Origin: Bacilli bacterium
GTDB taxonomy: Bacteria; Bacillota_I; Bacilli_A; RFN20; CAG-826
NCBI GenBank assembly: GCA_016302065.1
Contig: JAEDOI010000023.1
Coordinates: 1-13,765 of the forward strand
Direction of reading: 5' to 3'
Length of the DNA: 13,765 nucleotides
Position 1 is the stretch's first letter; each line of letters opens with the position of its first letter. Under the pieces are notes generated by a model. That model saw nothing but the letters and a program-made list of their open reading frames with translations, was not told the origin of the DNA and made no database searches. This document shows positions 1 to 7,641 of this stretch, piece after piece. Both the position numbers and the translations under genes were made by a program.

Positions 1-7
1 TAATTCA

Positions 8-45
8 TCCCCTACTTACAGAAGGTAGGGGACTTCTTAGGAAGT
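8..45. repeat. Tandem hairpins at window edge, possible IS200/IS605-type end
   Basis: Bases 8-15 (TCCCCTAC) pair perfectly with 25-32 (GTAGGGGA) around a 9-base loop. Directly after it, ACTTC (32-36) pairs with GAAGT (41-45) around TTAG. The strong stem is GC-rich in an otherwise very A/T-rich context. Neither strand has a T-tract after the stem, so it is a poor intrinsic terminator for the minus-strand gene ending at 50. The order TTCATC, stem-loop, ACTTCT resembles, from memory, the right ends (omega-RNA region) of IS200/IS605 elements downstream of tnpB. If so, tnpB lies left of the window. The structure is seen; the identity is a guess. Confidence 0.4.
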
Positions 46-49
46 AATG

Positions 50-505
50 TTAAAAATTTATTTTGTAATCTAAAACATTGAATTCAAATGTTGTTAATGT
101 ATTTTCATATTGAAAAGTAAATATTAAATAAGTGTTGTTTTCAATGTACAATGATTCTTCTATTTTTGATTTATAAAATATTTCTTTAATGCTAATTGTT
201 GGTAAAAAATATATGTTTTCCCCATCTATTTTAAAATTATAATATTCATTTACTTCTATTTTTTTCAGTTTTTCATTTGAGAATTCTAATGTAGCAAATT
301 TAAAAATACTTTTATTTTCTGTGGTAAATACATATTGCTTATCTTTAATTAAATACTTATCTTTAATTGTTAAATTATTTAAAAGAAGTGGATTTTCACT
401 TGGTTTTTTTGTTTCTATATGACTAATAAGGTAAAATAGTAATATACCGATGCCTCCTATTAAAAGAATTAAGGCATCGATAATAATTATCTTTTTAATT
501 TTCAA
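50..505 (-). CDS. Membrane-anchored hypothetical protein
   Basis: A 151-residue protein of unknown function. Residues 1-4 are basic (MKIK) and about 5-29 form one strongly hydrophobic segment (I/L/G-rich), so it is probably anchored in the membrane by its N-terminus with about 120 residues outside. The outer part is rich in K, E, N, I and F, has no cysteine and shows no motif I recognise. The only in-frame start is TTG, overlapping the stop of the upstream gene as TTGA. There is no convincing ribosome binding site, so translation is probably coupled to the Ig-like gene before it. It is likely the second gene of a two-gene minus-strand operon and may work with that partner at the cell surface. 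Confidence 0.65.
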   Translation of the reverse strand: MKIKKIIIIDALILLIGGIGILLFYLISHIETKKPSENPLLLNNLTIKDKYLIKDKQYVFTTENKSIFKFATLEFSNEKLKKIEVNEYYNFKIDGENIYFLPTISIKEIFYKSKIEESLYIENNTYLIFTFQYENTLTTFEFNVLDYKINF

Positions 506-1449
506 AATATAATTGTACTATTACTTAATGAAATAGATGTTACATCTTTTAATTTAAGCTTTAGAGATTGAGTATTTGTAAAAAGCAATTTTTCTCCTTC
601 ATATAATCTTCCTCTAAATATGAAGTTTTGATTCTTTAAATGAGCAACATAAAGTTCTTTTTCCATAATATATTCATTCCCTAAGAAAATATCTGCTTCA
701 TCATCGTTTTTGATATTATTCATTAAGGTTGTAGTAGAAAAGGTTGATGAATTATTTAACAATGATGTTAAATATCTAACAACACAACTATAATTTATGG
801 TTTTTCCAGTCGAATCATAAGGAATAGTATTTATTCCTGGTTCTCCATTTTCAGGGTAAATATCTACATTTAGTTTTAGATTGGAATATTCTTTATCAAG
901 AGAATAAGTAGGTGAATATTCTACTGTATAGCTACTCTTTACGCAATCTCCTTCATTAATGTAAGCATTAACACCACTTAGTCCATAGTTGATGTAAAGA
1001 GAAGAAGACACGACTTTCTTTTCATAATCAATTGTACAACTTGCTTTAATATCTGGATAATTTGTTGAACTACAAGTAATTACTATTTGCTCTCCAAATG
1101 CTTGTTTTAATTTAATAGTACAAACTGTTAAGTCATTAGAATCTACATTAATTCCTAAGTAATCTTCGACATTTTTACCATTTGACCATTCACTATTTGG
1201 GTTTTTAAAAGCCATTGTCCATTCAACTGATTTGTTGAAATTATATTCTGGATATACTGTCGCTATTAATTTATATTCAGTATCGCTAAGTTTTTCTGAT
1301 TTTATATTATTGTTTTTAATTACTAGTGGGGAAGAAGATTCATCCTCCTTATTAGAGTTTTGAATACTAGATAAAGCAATAATGCCACCAGTAAGTAATA
1401 AACAACCAACGCAACTTAATGTAATAATGATTTTGTTTCTTTTTTTCAT
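502..1449 (-). CDS. Secreted or membrane-anchored protein with a bacterial Ig-like domain
   Basis: A 315-residue protein of unknown role. The ATG at 1449 is preferred over an in-frame start at 1479 because AAAGGAG lies 7 bases before it and a basic MKKRNK then begins the protein. Residues 7-28 are hydrophobic: a signal peptide or membrane anchor, with no clean lipobox despite Cys13 and Cys16. A Ser/Asp/Glu-rich linker follows. Residues about 45-143 read as a BIG-like fold: alternating beta-type segments LIATVYPEYNFNKSVEW, then KQAFGEQIVITCSS and KASCTIDYEKK. I recall this pattern from surface proteins of gut Bacilli with small genomes. Residues 150-315 are beta-rich and unassigned. Its 3' end overlaps the next gene by four bases. 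The function is probably structural or adhesive, but this is inference. Confidence 0.7.
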   Translation of the reverse strand: MKKRNKIIITLSCVGCLLLTGGIIALSSIQNSNKEDESSSPLVIKNNNIKSEKLSDTEYKLIATVYPEYNFNKSVEWTMAFKNPNSEWSNGKNVEDYLGINVDSNDLTVCTIKLKQAFGEQIVITCSSTNYPDIKASCTIDYEKKVVSSSLYINYGLSGVNAYINEGDCVKSSYTVEYSPTYSLDKEYSNLKLNVDIYPENGEPGINTIPYDSTGKTINYSCVVRYLTSLLNNSSTFSTTTLMNNIKNDDEADIFLGNEYIMEKELYVAHLKNQNFIFRGRLYEGEKLLFTNTQSLKLKLKDVTSISLSNSTIIF

Positions 1450-1535
1450 TTTTATGCTCCTTTTATATACAAGACGCATAATTTAGTATTTTTTAAACTA
1501 TTTTTTTAAAATTTGTCCTATAAATTTCTAATAAT

Positions 1536-1564
1536 TTGTGTTTTATTTATTAGATGTTTATAAT
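1536..1564 (+). promoter_or_regulatory. Promoter of the degV-fakA-plsX lipid operon
   Basis: A -35 box TTGTGT (1536-1541) and a perfect -10 box TATAAT (1559-1564) are separated by 17 bases. They sit 32 bases before the chosen ATG at 1597, leaving a leader of about 25 bases with the ribosome site GGAGGG. This is a good match to a housekeeping sigma-A promoter. The whole plus-strand operon down to 9141 has no obvious internal terminator. Confidence 0.65.
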
Positions 1565-1573
1565 ATAAACATC
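1553..1573. promoter_or_regulatory. Palindromic operator candidate over the -10 box
   Basis: The arms GATGTTTAT (1553-1561) and ATAAACATC (1565-1573) are perfect inverted copies around AAT. The site covers the TATAAT box, so a dimeric protein bound here would block RNA polymerase. It does not resemble the FapR site (TTAGTACC type) as I know it. The regulator is not identified. Confidence 0.5.
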
Positions 1574-1596
1574 ATAAATAACTTGGAGGGATGTAT

Positions 1597-2487
1597 ATGT
1601 TTAAAATTATTGCTGATTCAACAAGCGATTTACCTTTAGTATTGAGAGAAAAATATGATATTGATTATTGCCGTATGTCAATTACGTGCGATGATAAAGA
1701 ATATGTTGCAGATCTTGATTACAAAGAATATAGCGCTAAAGAATTATATGATTGGATGAGAAATGGTAAAAGAGTTTTTACATCACAAGTAGCTGACAAT
1801 GAATTTAGAGAAGTTTTTAAAAAATATTTAGATCAAGGAATTGATATTTTATATATTGCATGTAGTAGTGCTTTAAGTGCATCGTATCTTGCCTCGCTTA
1901 AAGTAAGAGATGAATTACTTGCCTTATATCCAGATAGAAAAATTATTTGCATTGATTCAAAAATTTCTTGTATTGGTCAAGGAAGTCTCTGTATTGAAGC
2001 GAGCAAACTTAAAGAACAAGGAAAGAGTTTAGAAGAAGTTGCTGAATGGATTGAAAATAATAAATTGAAATTTAACCAATTTGCTACAGTTGAAAGTTTA
2101 GAATTCCTTAAGAGAGCTGGAAGAGTTAAAGCTTCAAAAGCTTTCTTTGGCAACTTATTTGGTATAAAGCCAATTATTATTAGTGATATTAAGGGAAGAA
2201 ATTTTGCCTTTAAGAAAGCGAAAGGAAGATTAAAAGCTATTGATGAACTTGCAACATTAGCTATTGAAGCAATGGATGGAAATTATGATCAAGTAGTTTA
2301 TATTGGACATGCTGATTCATTAGATGATGCATTATTAATAAAGAAGAAAATGCAAGAAAAACAACCAAAGATACAAAATTTTGAAATTGGTTTTATTGGT
2401 CCAATTGTTGGTGCTTCAACAGGCCCAGGAACGCTTGGTGTGTTTGTTTTTGGCAAGGAAGTTACTTTAGACGAAGAAAGCGAGTAG
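1597..2487 (+). CDS. fakB: DegV-family fatty-acid-binding protein (FakB-like), copy 1
   Basis: A 296-residue DegV protein. In the Fak system such proteins hold a fatty acid while FakA phosphorylates its carboxyl group. Seen: DSTSDLP at 7-13, the TSQ loop at 62-64, SSALS at 90-94, the RAGR element at 173-176 and TGPGT at 275-279. The usual His just before the GPG loop (AHTGPGT) is Ser274 here, an unusual change at a residue that contacts the ligand head group in characterised FakBs. The ATG at 1597 is chosen over the one at 1591 because GGAGGG ends at 1590: it is 6 bases from 1597 but touches 1591. It is the first gene of the operon, 5 bases before fakA, which supports a true FakB partner role. 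Confidence 0.88.
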   Translation: MFKIIADSTSDLPLVLREKYDIDYCRMSITCDDKEYVADLDYKEYSAKELYDWMRNGKRVFTSQVADNEFREVFKKYLDQGIDILYIACSSALSASYLASLKVRDELLALYPDRKIICIDSKISCIGQGSLCIEASKLKEQGKSLEEVAEWIENNKLKFNQFATVESLEFLKRAGRVKASKAFFGNLFGIKPIIISDIKGRNFAFKKAKGRLKAIDELATLAIEAMDGNYDQVVYIGHADSLDDALLIKKKMQEKQPKIQNFEIGFIGPIVGASTGPGTLGVFVFGKEVTLDEESE

Positions 2488-2492
2488 TTTTT

Positions 2493-4148
2493 ATGTTTTA
2501 TAATAGCGTCAATGGCTCTCTTTTTAAGGGCATTGTTTTAAATGGTTATAATAATTTAATTAGGGATATGGCTGAGATTAATAATCTAAACGTCTTCCCA
2601 GTTCCAGATGGTGATACTGGAACTAATATGAAAAAAACCCTTGAAAATGGTATTAATAACCTCACTTTTAATGATGGTGTAGAAGAGCAAATAGGTGAAG
2701 TTAGCGATATCCTTGCAAAAGGAATGTTATTGGGGGCAAGAGGAAATAGTGGAGTTATTCTTTCTCAATATTTTAAAGGAATAGCAAAACACTTAGTTAA
2801 TAAAAATGTTGCTACTGTTAATGATATGGTAGAAGCTTTTATTGAAGGATATAAAACTGCCTATAATGCAGTTGTTACTCCTACTGAAGGTACTATCTTA
2901 ACGGTTGCAAGAGAAGGGATTGAGTTAGTTAAAAACCAAGTTACGGATAAGACATCTTTCAATGAATTACTTGATTTGATGTATAAAAGGATGGAACAAT
3001 CTTTGGAAGAAACTCCAGAAAAGCTTTTTGTATTAAAAGAGGCTGGTGTAGTTGATAGTGGTGGCGCTGGATTAATTTCAATTTTTAAGGGAATGATTTG
3101 CTATCTAAATGGAGAAAAAATTGATTATAAAGAAGACAAATCATCTAACACAGTAACATTTAACCCAAGTTTATTTAATGCAGACAGTGAATTACATTAT
3201 GGATATTGCACTGAATTTATTCTTCAATTATTAAACAAGAAATGTAATCCTAGTGAAGTAAAAATAGATGATTTTATTGGCTATCTTTCTACAATTGGTG
3301 ATTCAATTGTTGCTATTAAAGATAATGATATTATTAAAATCCATGTTCATACAAAAACCCCTTCAAAAGCTATTGAATTTGCACAAAAGTATGGTGAATT
3401 TATTACTTTTAAGATGGAAAATATGGCTATTCAAAATAATGAAGTAAATGCTAAAAAGAATATAAACAAAGTAAAAGTGCACAAGAAAACAGCTTATGTG
3501 GCTGTTGCAAATGGTGATGGAGTTCAAGAAACTTTTAAAGAATTAAATTGTGATACTGTATTGAATGGTGGCCAAACGATGAATACAAGTTGTGAAGAAT
3601 TTATTGAAGCTTTTAAAGAACTTGATGCAGATAATATTATAGTTTTACCTAATAATAAAAATATCGTAATGGCTGCTAATCAAGCTAAAGAAATGTATAA
3701 AGATGCTAATGTTTATGTAATTCCAACTCGTAGCATTGCTGAAGGATATTATTCTTTATCTATGATGATTGATCCAAATGCTGAAATAGAAGATCAAATT
3801 GCATCAATGAGTGATGGAATTGAAGATTTTATTACTGCAGAGGTTACGTATTCAATTAGAGATACTATACTTAATGGATTAGAAATTAAAAAAGGGAATT
3901 ATATAGGGATAGTAAATCATTCTTTAGTTTCTACTAATGAAGATGTTCTTCAATGTTTAAAAGATATGATTGATGCAGTTCCTGATTTTGATGAAAAATC
4001 GATTGTTACAATTTTTGCTGGCCAAAGTGCTGATGGCAATGATGCTGTTGAATTAAAGAAGTATATTGAATCTAAAAATAAATATATTGATATTGGTATT
4101 ATCAATGGGCAACAAGATGTCTATGATTTTATTTTAGGAATTTGTTAA
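2493..4148 (+). CDS. fakA: Fatty acid kinase FakA (DAK/YloV family)
   Basis: A full-length 551-residue FakA. It phosphorylates FakB-bound fatty acids with ATP to give acyl-phosphate. The N-terminal DhaL-type kinase domain (about 1-205) has the metal/ATP motif PDGDTGTNM at 38-46 with Asp39 and Asp41, GARGNSGV at 81-88 and VDSGGAGL at 187-194. The middle domain (about 225-320) has YGYCTE (Cys239) and the KIHVHT strand with His284 and His286; a Cys plus two His in this domain bind metal in the staphylococcal enzyme, as I recall. The C-terminal third (about 330-551) is a DegV-like fold used for partner contacts. Its TAA shares bases with the plsX start (TAATG). The ribosome site is weak, suggesting coupling to degV. 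Confidence 0.92.
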   Translation: MFYNSVNGSLFKGIVLNGYNNLIRDMAEINNLNVFPVPDGDTGTNMKKTLENGINNLTFNDGVEEQIGEVSDILAKGMLLGARGNSGVILSQYFKGIAKHLVNKNVATVNDMVEAFIEGYKTAYNAVVTPTEGTILTVAREGIELVKNQVTDKTSFNELLDLMYKRMEQSLEETPEKLFVLKEAGVVDSGGAGLISIFKGMICYLNGEKIDYKEDKSSNTVTFNPSLFNADSELHYGYCTEFILQLLNKKCNPSEVKIDDFIGYLSTIGDSIVAIKDNDIIKIHVHTKTPSKAIEFAQKYGEFITFKMENMAIQNNEVNAKKNINKVKVHKKTAYVAVANGDGVQETFKELNCDTVLNGGQTMNTSCEEFIEAFKELDADNIIVLPNNKNIVMAANQAKEMYKDANVYVIPTRSIAEGYYSLSMMIDPNAEIEDQIASMSDGIEDFITAEVTYSIRDTILNGLEIKKGNYIGIVNHSLVSTNEDVLQCLKDMIDAVPDFDEKSIVTIFAGQSADGNDAVELKKYIESKNKYIDIGIINGQQDVYDFILGIC

Positions 4149-5092
4149 TGAAAAAAATAGTTATTGATTTAAATTGTAGTGAAACAAATTATGAAGAATT
4201 CTTACAAGGCGTAGAAGATTTTTTAAAAAACAATACGAATTGTCGCATTGTTTTAGTTGGAAATGCTCTACAAGCAAAGCATATTCTTTCAAAAAGAAAT
4301 GTATCTTTTTCATTTATTGATTTTTATGATGTGAAAGAAACATTGCTTGATGAAGATAATCCCACTTTGGTTTTAAAAGAAAAAAGAAATACTAGTTTAG
4401 TTAAGTCAATTGAACTATTAAAAAAAGATGATGAAACAATTGGTTTAATTTCAGCAGGTCCTACTGGAGGATTATTAATTTCTTCTATTTTTCATTTAGG
4501 TTTATTAAAGGGATTAAAAACACCTAGTTTATCGAGTGTCTTATATTCATTTACTGGAAAACCATTTATCCTTGCTGATTGTGGAGCAAATCTGGAAGTT
4601 GATGTTCAAACACTTGTTAAATTTGCTGAAATTAATTCAAAATATGCTGCAGCTTTATGTTCTTCTTATCCACGTGTAGCTTTGCTTAATGTAGGAAAAG
4701 AGAGCAAAAAAGGTAATGCTAATTTAAAAAATACTTATGAAGTTTTGAAAAATAACAGCCAGGTTAATTTTGTTGGAAATATTGAGGGTTTTGATATTTT
4801 TCTTGATAAAGCAGATGTTATTTTAACTGATGGAATTACTGGAAATGTAGTTTTAAAACTAGCTGAAAGTATGGCAAAAGGATTTAAAGGAATGTTTGAT
4901 CCTTTAATTAATGAGAAAAAAAGAAGCGATATTGATTCCTTAATTGAAAATAATTTTTATTATTCTTCAAAAGGTGGGGCAATGCTTCTTGGAGCTAAAA
5001 AACCAATTATTAAACTTCATGGGAAAAGTGATGCCAGTGCTGTAACTAATTGTATCAATAGGCTAGTTGAGATAAACAACGGTTTAAATTAA
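4148..5092 (+). CDS. plsX: PlsX, acyl-phosphate:ACP acyltransferase (divergent)
   Basis: A 314-residue PlsX, which reversibly exchanges acyl groups between acyl-ACP and phosphate. It therefore links FakA product to ACP (for PlsC) and supplies acyl-phosphate for PlsY. Family blocks seen: ISAGPTGGLL at 101-110, LADCGANLE at 142-150, PRVALLNVGKESKKGN at 175-190, FVGNIEG at 208-214, ADVILTDGITGNVVLK at 222-237 and the C-terminal GGAMLLGAKKPIIKLHG. Two changes are odd. The N-terminal DAMGGD motif is replaced by IDLNCSE, and the usual AGNTGAL is AGPTGGL. ATG at 4148 is chosen over TTG at 4142 because AGGA lies 8 bases upstream and it overlaps the fakA stop. Confidence 0.88.
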   Translation: MKKIVIDLNCSETNYEEFLQGVEDFLKNNTNCRIVLVGNALQAKHILSKRNVSFSFIDFYDVKETLLDEDNPTLVLKEKRNTSLVKSIELLKKDDETIGLISAGPTGGLLISSIFHLGLLKGLKTPSLSSVLYSFTGKPFILADCGANLEVDVQTLVKFAEINSKYAAALCSSYPRVALLNVGKESKKGNANLKNTYEVLKNNSQVNFVGNIEGFDIFLDKADVILTDGITGNVVLKLAESMAKGFKGMFDPLINEKKRSDIDSLIENNFYYSSKGGAMLLGAKKPIIKLHGKSDASAVTNCINRLVEINNGLN

Positions 5093-5094
5093 TA

Positions 5095-5709
5095 ATGAAT
5101 GAAAAATTAAAAGTTTATTTAATTAAGATAAATTATGAAATTCAAAAAAACACATTAAAAGAATTTTTAAATATTTCTATTATTAATCACTGTATGAAAT
5201 ATAAATTATGTAGAAAACAATATGATTCTTTATATGCTTTTTATATACTTCGCAAAATATATTTAAATGAATTTAATATTGATATTAATAATTTTAAGTT
5301 AAAAGAAAACGAATATGGAAAACCATATTTTGATAATTTATATTTTAATATTTCTAATTCAATGAACTATATTGCTATAGCAATTTCAAAAAAAGAAGTG
5401 GGAATTGATATTGAATTTTTATTTAATATAAAAGAAAAGAAAGAATATGAAAGATTTATTTTAACAAAAAAAGAATTAGCAGAATTTTCATTACTTGAAG
5501 ATAAAAGAAAATATTTATTAACTAAATGGTGTCAAAAAGAAAGTTATTTTAAATTCAAAGGAACAGGGATAGATTTTCAATCTTTAAAGATTAATATAAA
5601 AAAGAAAGGTTTGTTTAAATATTTAAATTTAAATAATGATTTAGCATGTATTTACATTTATTGTAAATACAATTTAAATGATTTTGTTATTGATTTAAAC
5701 TATAATTAA
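5095..5709 (+). CDS. Sfp-type 4'-phosphopantetheinyl transferase
   Basis: A 204-residue PPTase, which moves phosphopantetheine from CoA to the Ser of carrier proteins. Its likely substrates are the two carriers in this operon. All three family motifs are visible: GKPYF at 75-79 followed by FNISNS (84-89), VGIDIE at 102-107 with the metal ligands Asp105 and Glu107, and KWCQKESYFKFKG at 144-156 with Lys148 and Glu149. The usual His of the FNISHS block is Asn88. The gene begins two bases after plsX stops and has a weak ribosome site. It is very A/T-rich: 5281-5340 holds 10 G/C in 60. The first of four genes that look like one compositional block. Confidence 0.9.
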   Translation: MNEKLKVYLIKINYEIQKNTLKEFLNISIINHCMKYKLCRKQYDSLYAFYILRKIYLNEFNIDINNFKLKENEYGKPYFDNLYFNISNSMNYIAIAISKKEVGIDIEFLFNIKEKKEYERFILTKKELAEFSLLEDKRKYLLTKWCQKESYFKFKGTGIDFQSLKINIKKKGLFKYLNLNNDLACIYIYCKYNLNDFVIDLNYN

Positions 5710-5715
5710 ATTTGT

Positions 5716-7641
5716 ATGAAAGAGAATATATCTAAGTTAGTCAAAGATAGAGGAAGAATGTTGAATGATTCTAATAAAACTTTAGAATCATTATTCAATA
5801 TTATATTTTCAAGTAAAGATAATATAGCTGTAGAATATATTTCAGGCTTTGAAATTAAAAAAGTAACATTTAAAGAATTAGAATCAAAAATAGATGATTT
5901 TGCTTATTCTATTAATAAGTTATATCCTTCATTTAAAAGTGAAATAATTGGGATATTTTTTGAAAACAGTATTAATTGGCTAATATCTTTTTGGGGTATT
6001 TTAAAAAGTGGTAATATTCCATATTTAATTAATTTAAAACAACCATTATCTTTAATTAATAATTCTTTTAAATTAATTAATTGTAAATATTATGTTTCTA
6101 ATATTAAACAAAATATTGAAGGTGAATTTATTGATATTTCAAAGCTCAATTTAATAAAAGAAGAAGGTTTTACATATAATTTTGAAAATAAATTGATTCT
6201 CTCTAGTAGTGGAACTAACTTAAAATCTAAGTTATGTATTTACTCTGGAGAACATATTTTTAATCAATTAATGTGTTATAAAAAAATTTATAAGGAAAAT
6301 AAATTATTTAAAAAACATTATAAAGGAAGATTAAAGTTATTAGCTTTTATTCCTTTATACCATATATTTGGTTTCATAGCTACCTATCTTTGGTTTGCTA
6401 TATTTTCAAGAACTATAGTGTTTTTAGAAAATTTAAGTAGTGAATGTATTATTAATACAATCCAAAGATGCGAAGTAACACATATATTTTCTGTTCCTTT
6501 ATTTTTTGAAACTGTAGAAAAAGAAGTATACAAAGCAATTAAAAATCAACCTTTAAAAATTAGAAATAAGATTAAAAAAGGAATGAAAATTTCAGCTCTT
6601 TTACAAAAAATAAATCCCTATAGTGGAATAACTTTAAGTAAAGATTTATTTAAACAAATTAATAGATCTTTATTTGGAGATAGCGTTCAAATTATGATAA
6701 GTGGTGGAGGATTTATTAAGGACTCAACTATTGAATTATTCAATTTACTTGGATATCCACTTGTTAACGGATATGGTTTAACTGAAGTTGGAATAGCTTC
6801 ATTTAATAATACTGTTAAATTTAAAGATAGAATTAAAAATTGTATTGGATTACCTCTTACAGGTTTTGAATTTATAATTAATGATAAAAATGAATTATTA
6901 ATTAAAACTAATTGTGGATGCGAAAAAATTATTGAGGAAAACAATGTTATTTCAAATTTTGATATATTTAATACACATGATTTAGTTAATTTCATAGATG
7001 GAAATTATTACATTTTAGGTAGAGAATCTGATTTAATTATTGAAAGTAATGGTGAAAATATAAACCCTAACCTTATCGAACAAAAATTAAATATTAAAAA
7101 TATTATTGATTTTTCTATTTTAGGTCTTAATATTTCTTCTTTTGAAACTCTTTCGATTGTAGTTCAAATATCAAAATTGACTTTGCAAAAACATATAAAA
7201 GAAATATTAGAGGAAATTGAAAATTATAATAAAACAGTATCTTTTACATATCAAATTAAAAAAATATTTTTCACCTATGATGAAATTAAACCTAAAAATG
7301 CTATTAAGGTAAGTAGGAAATATTTAAGGAAATTATTTGAAGAAAATAAAATTCAAACATTTACTCCTTCATTGATTGAACAAAATGTAGTTACTAATGA
7401 AGATGTTAATGCTGAAATTATTTCTAATATCAAAAACATAATTGCTAAAGAATTAGGAATTGAAAATAAAGATATTCTAGATGATTCGAATATTATTTTT
7501 GATTTAAATGCTAATAGTATAGAATATATTTCCATAATTTGTGAGATAAATAAAGAATATAAAATTGACCTGAAGTTTGATACAGAAGCATGTTATTATA
7601 CTCCAAAAGAATTAGCAAAAAGGGTTGTATCTTTACTATGA
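5716..7641 (+). CDS. ANL-superfamily acyl-AMP ligase fused to a C-terminal acyl carrier domain
   Basis: A 641-residue fusion. Residues about 20-550 are an adenylate-forming ligase that would activate a carboxylic acid with ATP and load a phosphopantetheine thiol. Seen: a degenerate A3 loop SSSGTNLKSK (163-172, lacking TGxPKG), NGYGLTE at 351-357, THDL at 420-423 with Asp422, GRESDLIIESNGENINP at 435-451, and Lys531 in the position of the A10 catalytic lysine (KNAIKVSR). Residues about 562-641 form a carrier domain: DLNANSIEYIS with Ser601 as the phosphopantetheine site. A self-loading acyl-ACP synthetase is the best reading, with a fatty acid as probable substrate given fakB, fakA and plsX upstream. 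A peptide-synthetase role is unlikely because no condensation domain is present. Its TGA overlaps the next ATG. Confidence 0.85.
   Translation: MKENISKLVKDRGRMLNDSNKTLESLFNIIFSSKDNIAVEYISGFEIKKVTFKELESKIDDFAYSINKLYPSFKSEIIGIFFENSINWLISFWGILKSGNIPYLINLKQPLSLINNSFKLINCKYYVSNIKQNIEGEFIDISKLNLIKEEGFTYNFENKLILSSSGTNLKSKLCIYSGEHIFNQLMCYKKIYKENKLFKKHYKGRLKLLAFIPLYHIFGFIATYLWFAIFSRTIVFLENLSSECIINTIQRCEVTHIFSVPLFFETVEKEVYKAIKNQPLKIRNKIKKGMKISALLQKINPYSGITLSKDLFKQINRSLFGDSVQIMISGGGFIKDSTIELFNLLGYPLVNGYGLTEVGIASFNNTVKFKDRIKNCIGLPLTGFEFIINDKNELLIKTNCGCEKIIEENNVISNFDIFNTHDLVNFIDGNYYILGRESDLIIESNGENINPNLIEQKLNIKNIIDFSILGLNISSFETLSIVVQISKLTLQKHIKEILEEIENYNKTVSFTYQIKKIFFTYDEIKPKNAIKVSRKYLRKLFEENKIQTFTPSLIEQNVVTNEDVNAEIISNIKNIIAKELGIENKDILDDSNIIFDLNANSIEYISIICEINKEYKIDLKFDTEACYYTPKELAKRVVSLL

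Noticed and set aside
8..45. Left-edge hairpins as an intrinsic terminator of the minus-strand genes
   Set aside because: On the minus strand the stem is followed by ATGAATTA, without a run of T.
1553..1573. FapR operator upstream of the lipid operon
   Set aside because: The palindrome lacks the TTAGTACC-type half-sites known for FapR, so only an unidentified regulator can be proposed.
6687..7535. Minus-strand reading frames inside the ligase gene
   Set aside because: They are low-complexity shadows of the plus-strand gene, with no ribosome site or recognisable domain.
7590..7637. Longer start for the tandem acyltransferase
   Set aside because: It would add 16 residues and overlap the ligase by 52 bases with a poor ribosome site. 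The ATGA overlap at 7638 and the start of the hydrophobic segment fit better.
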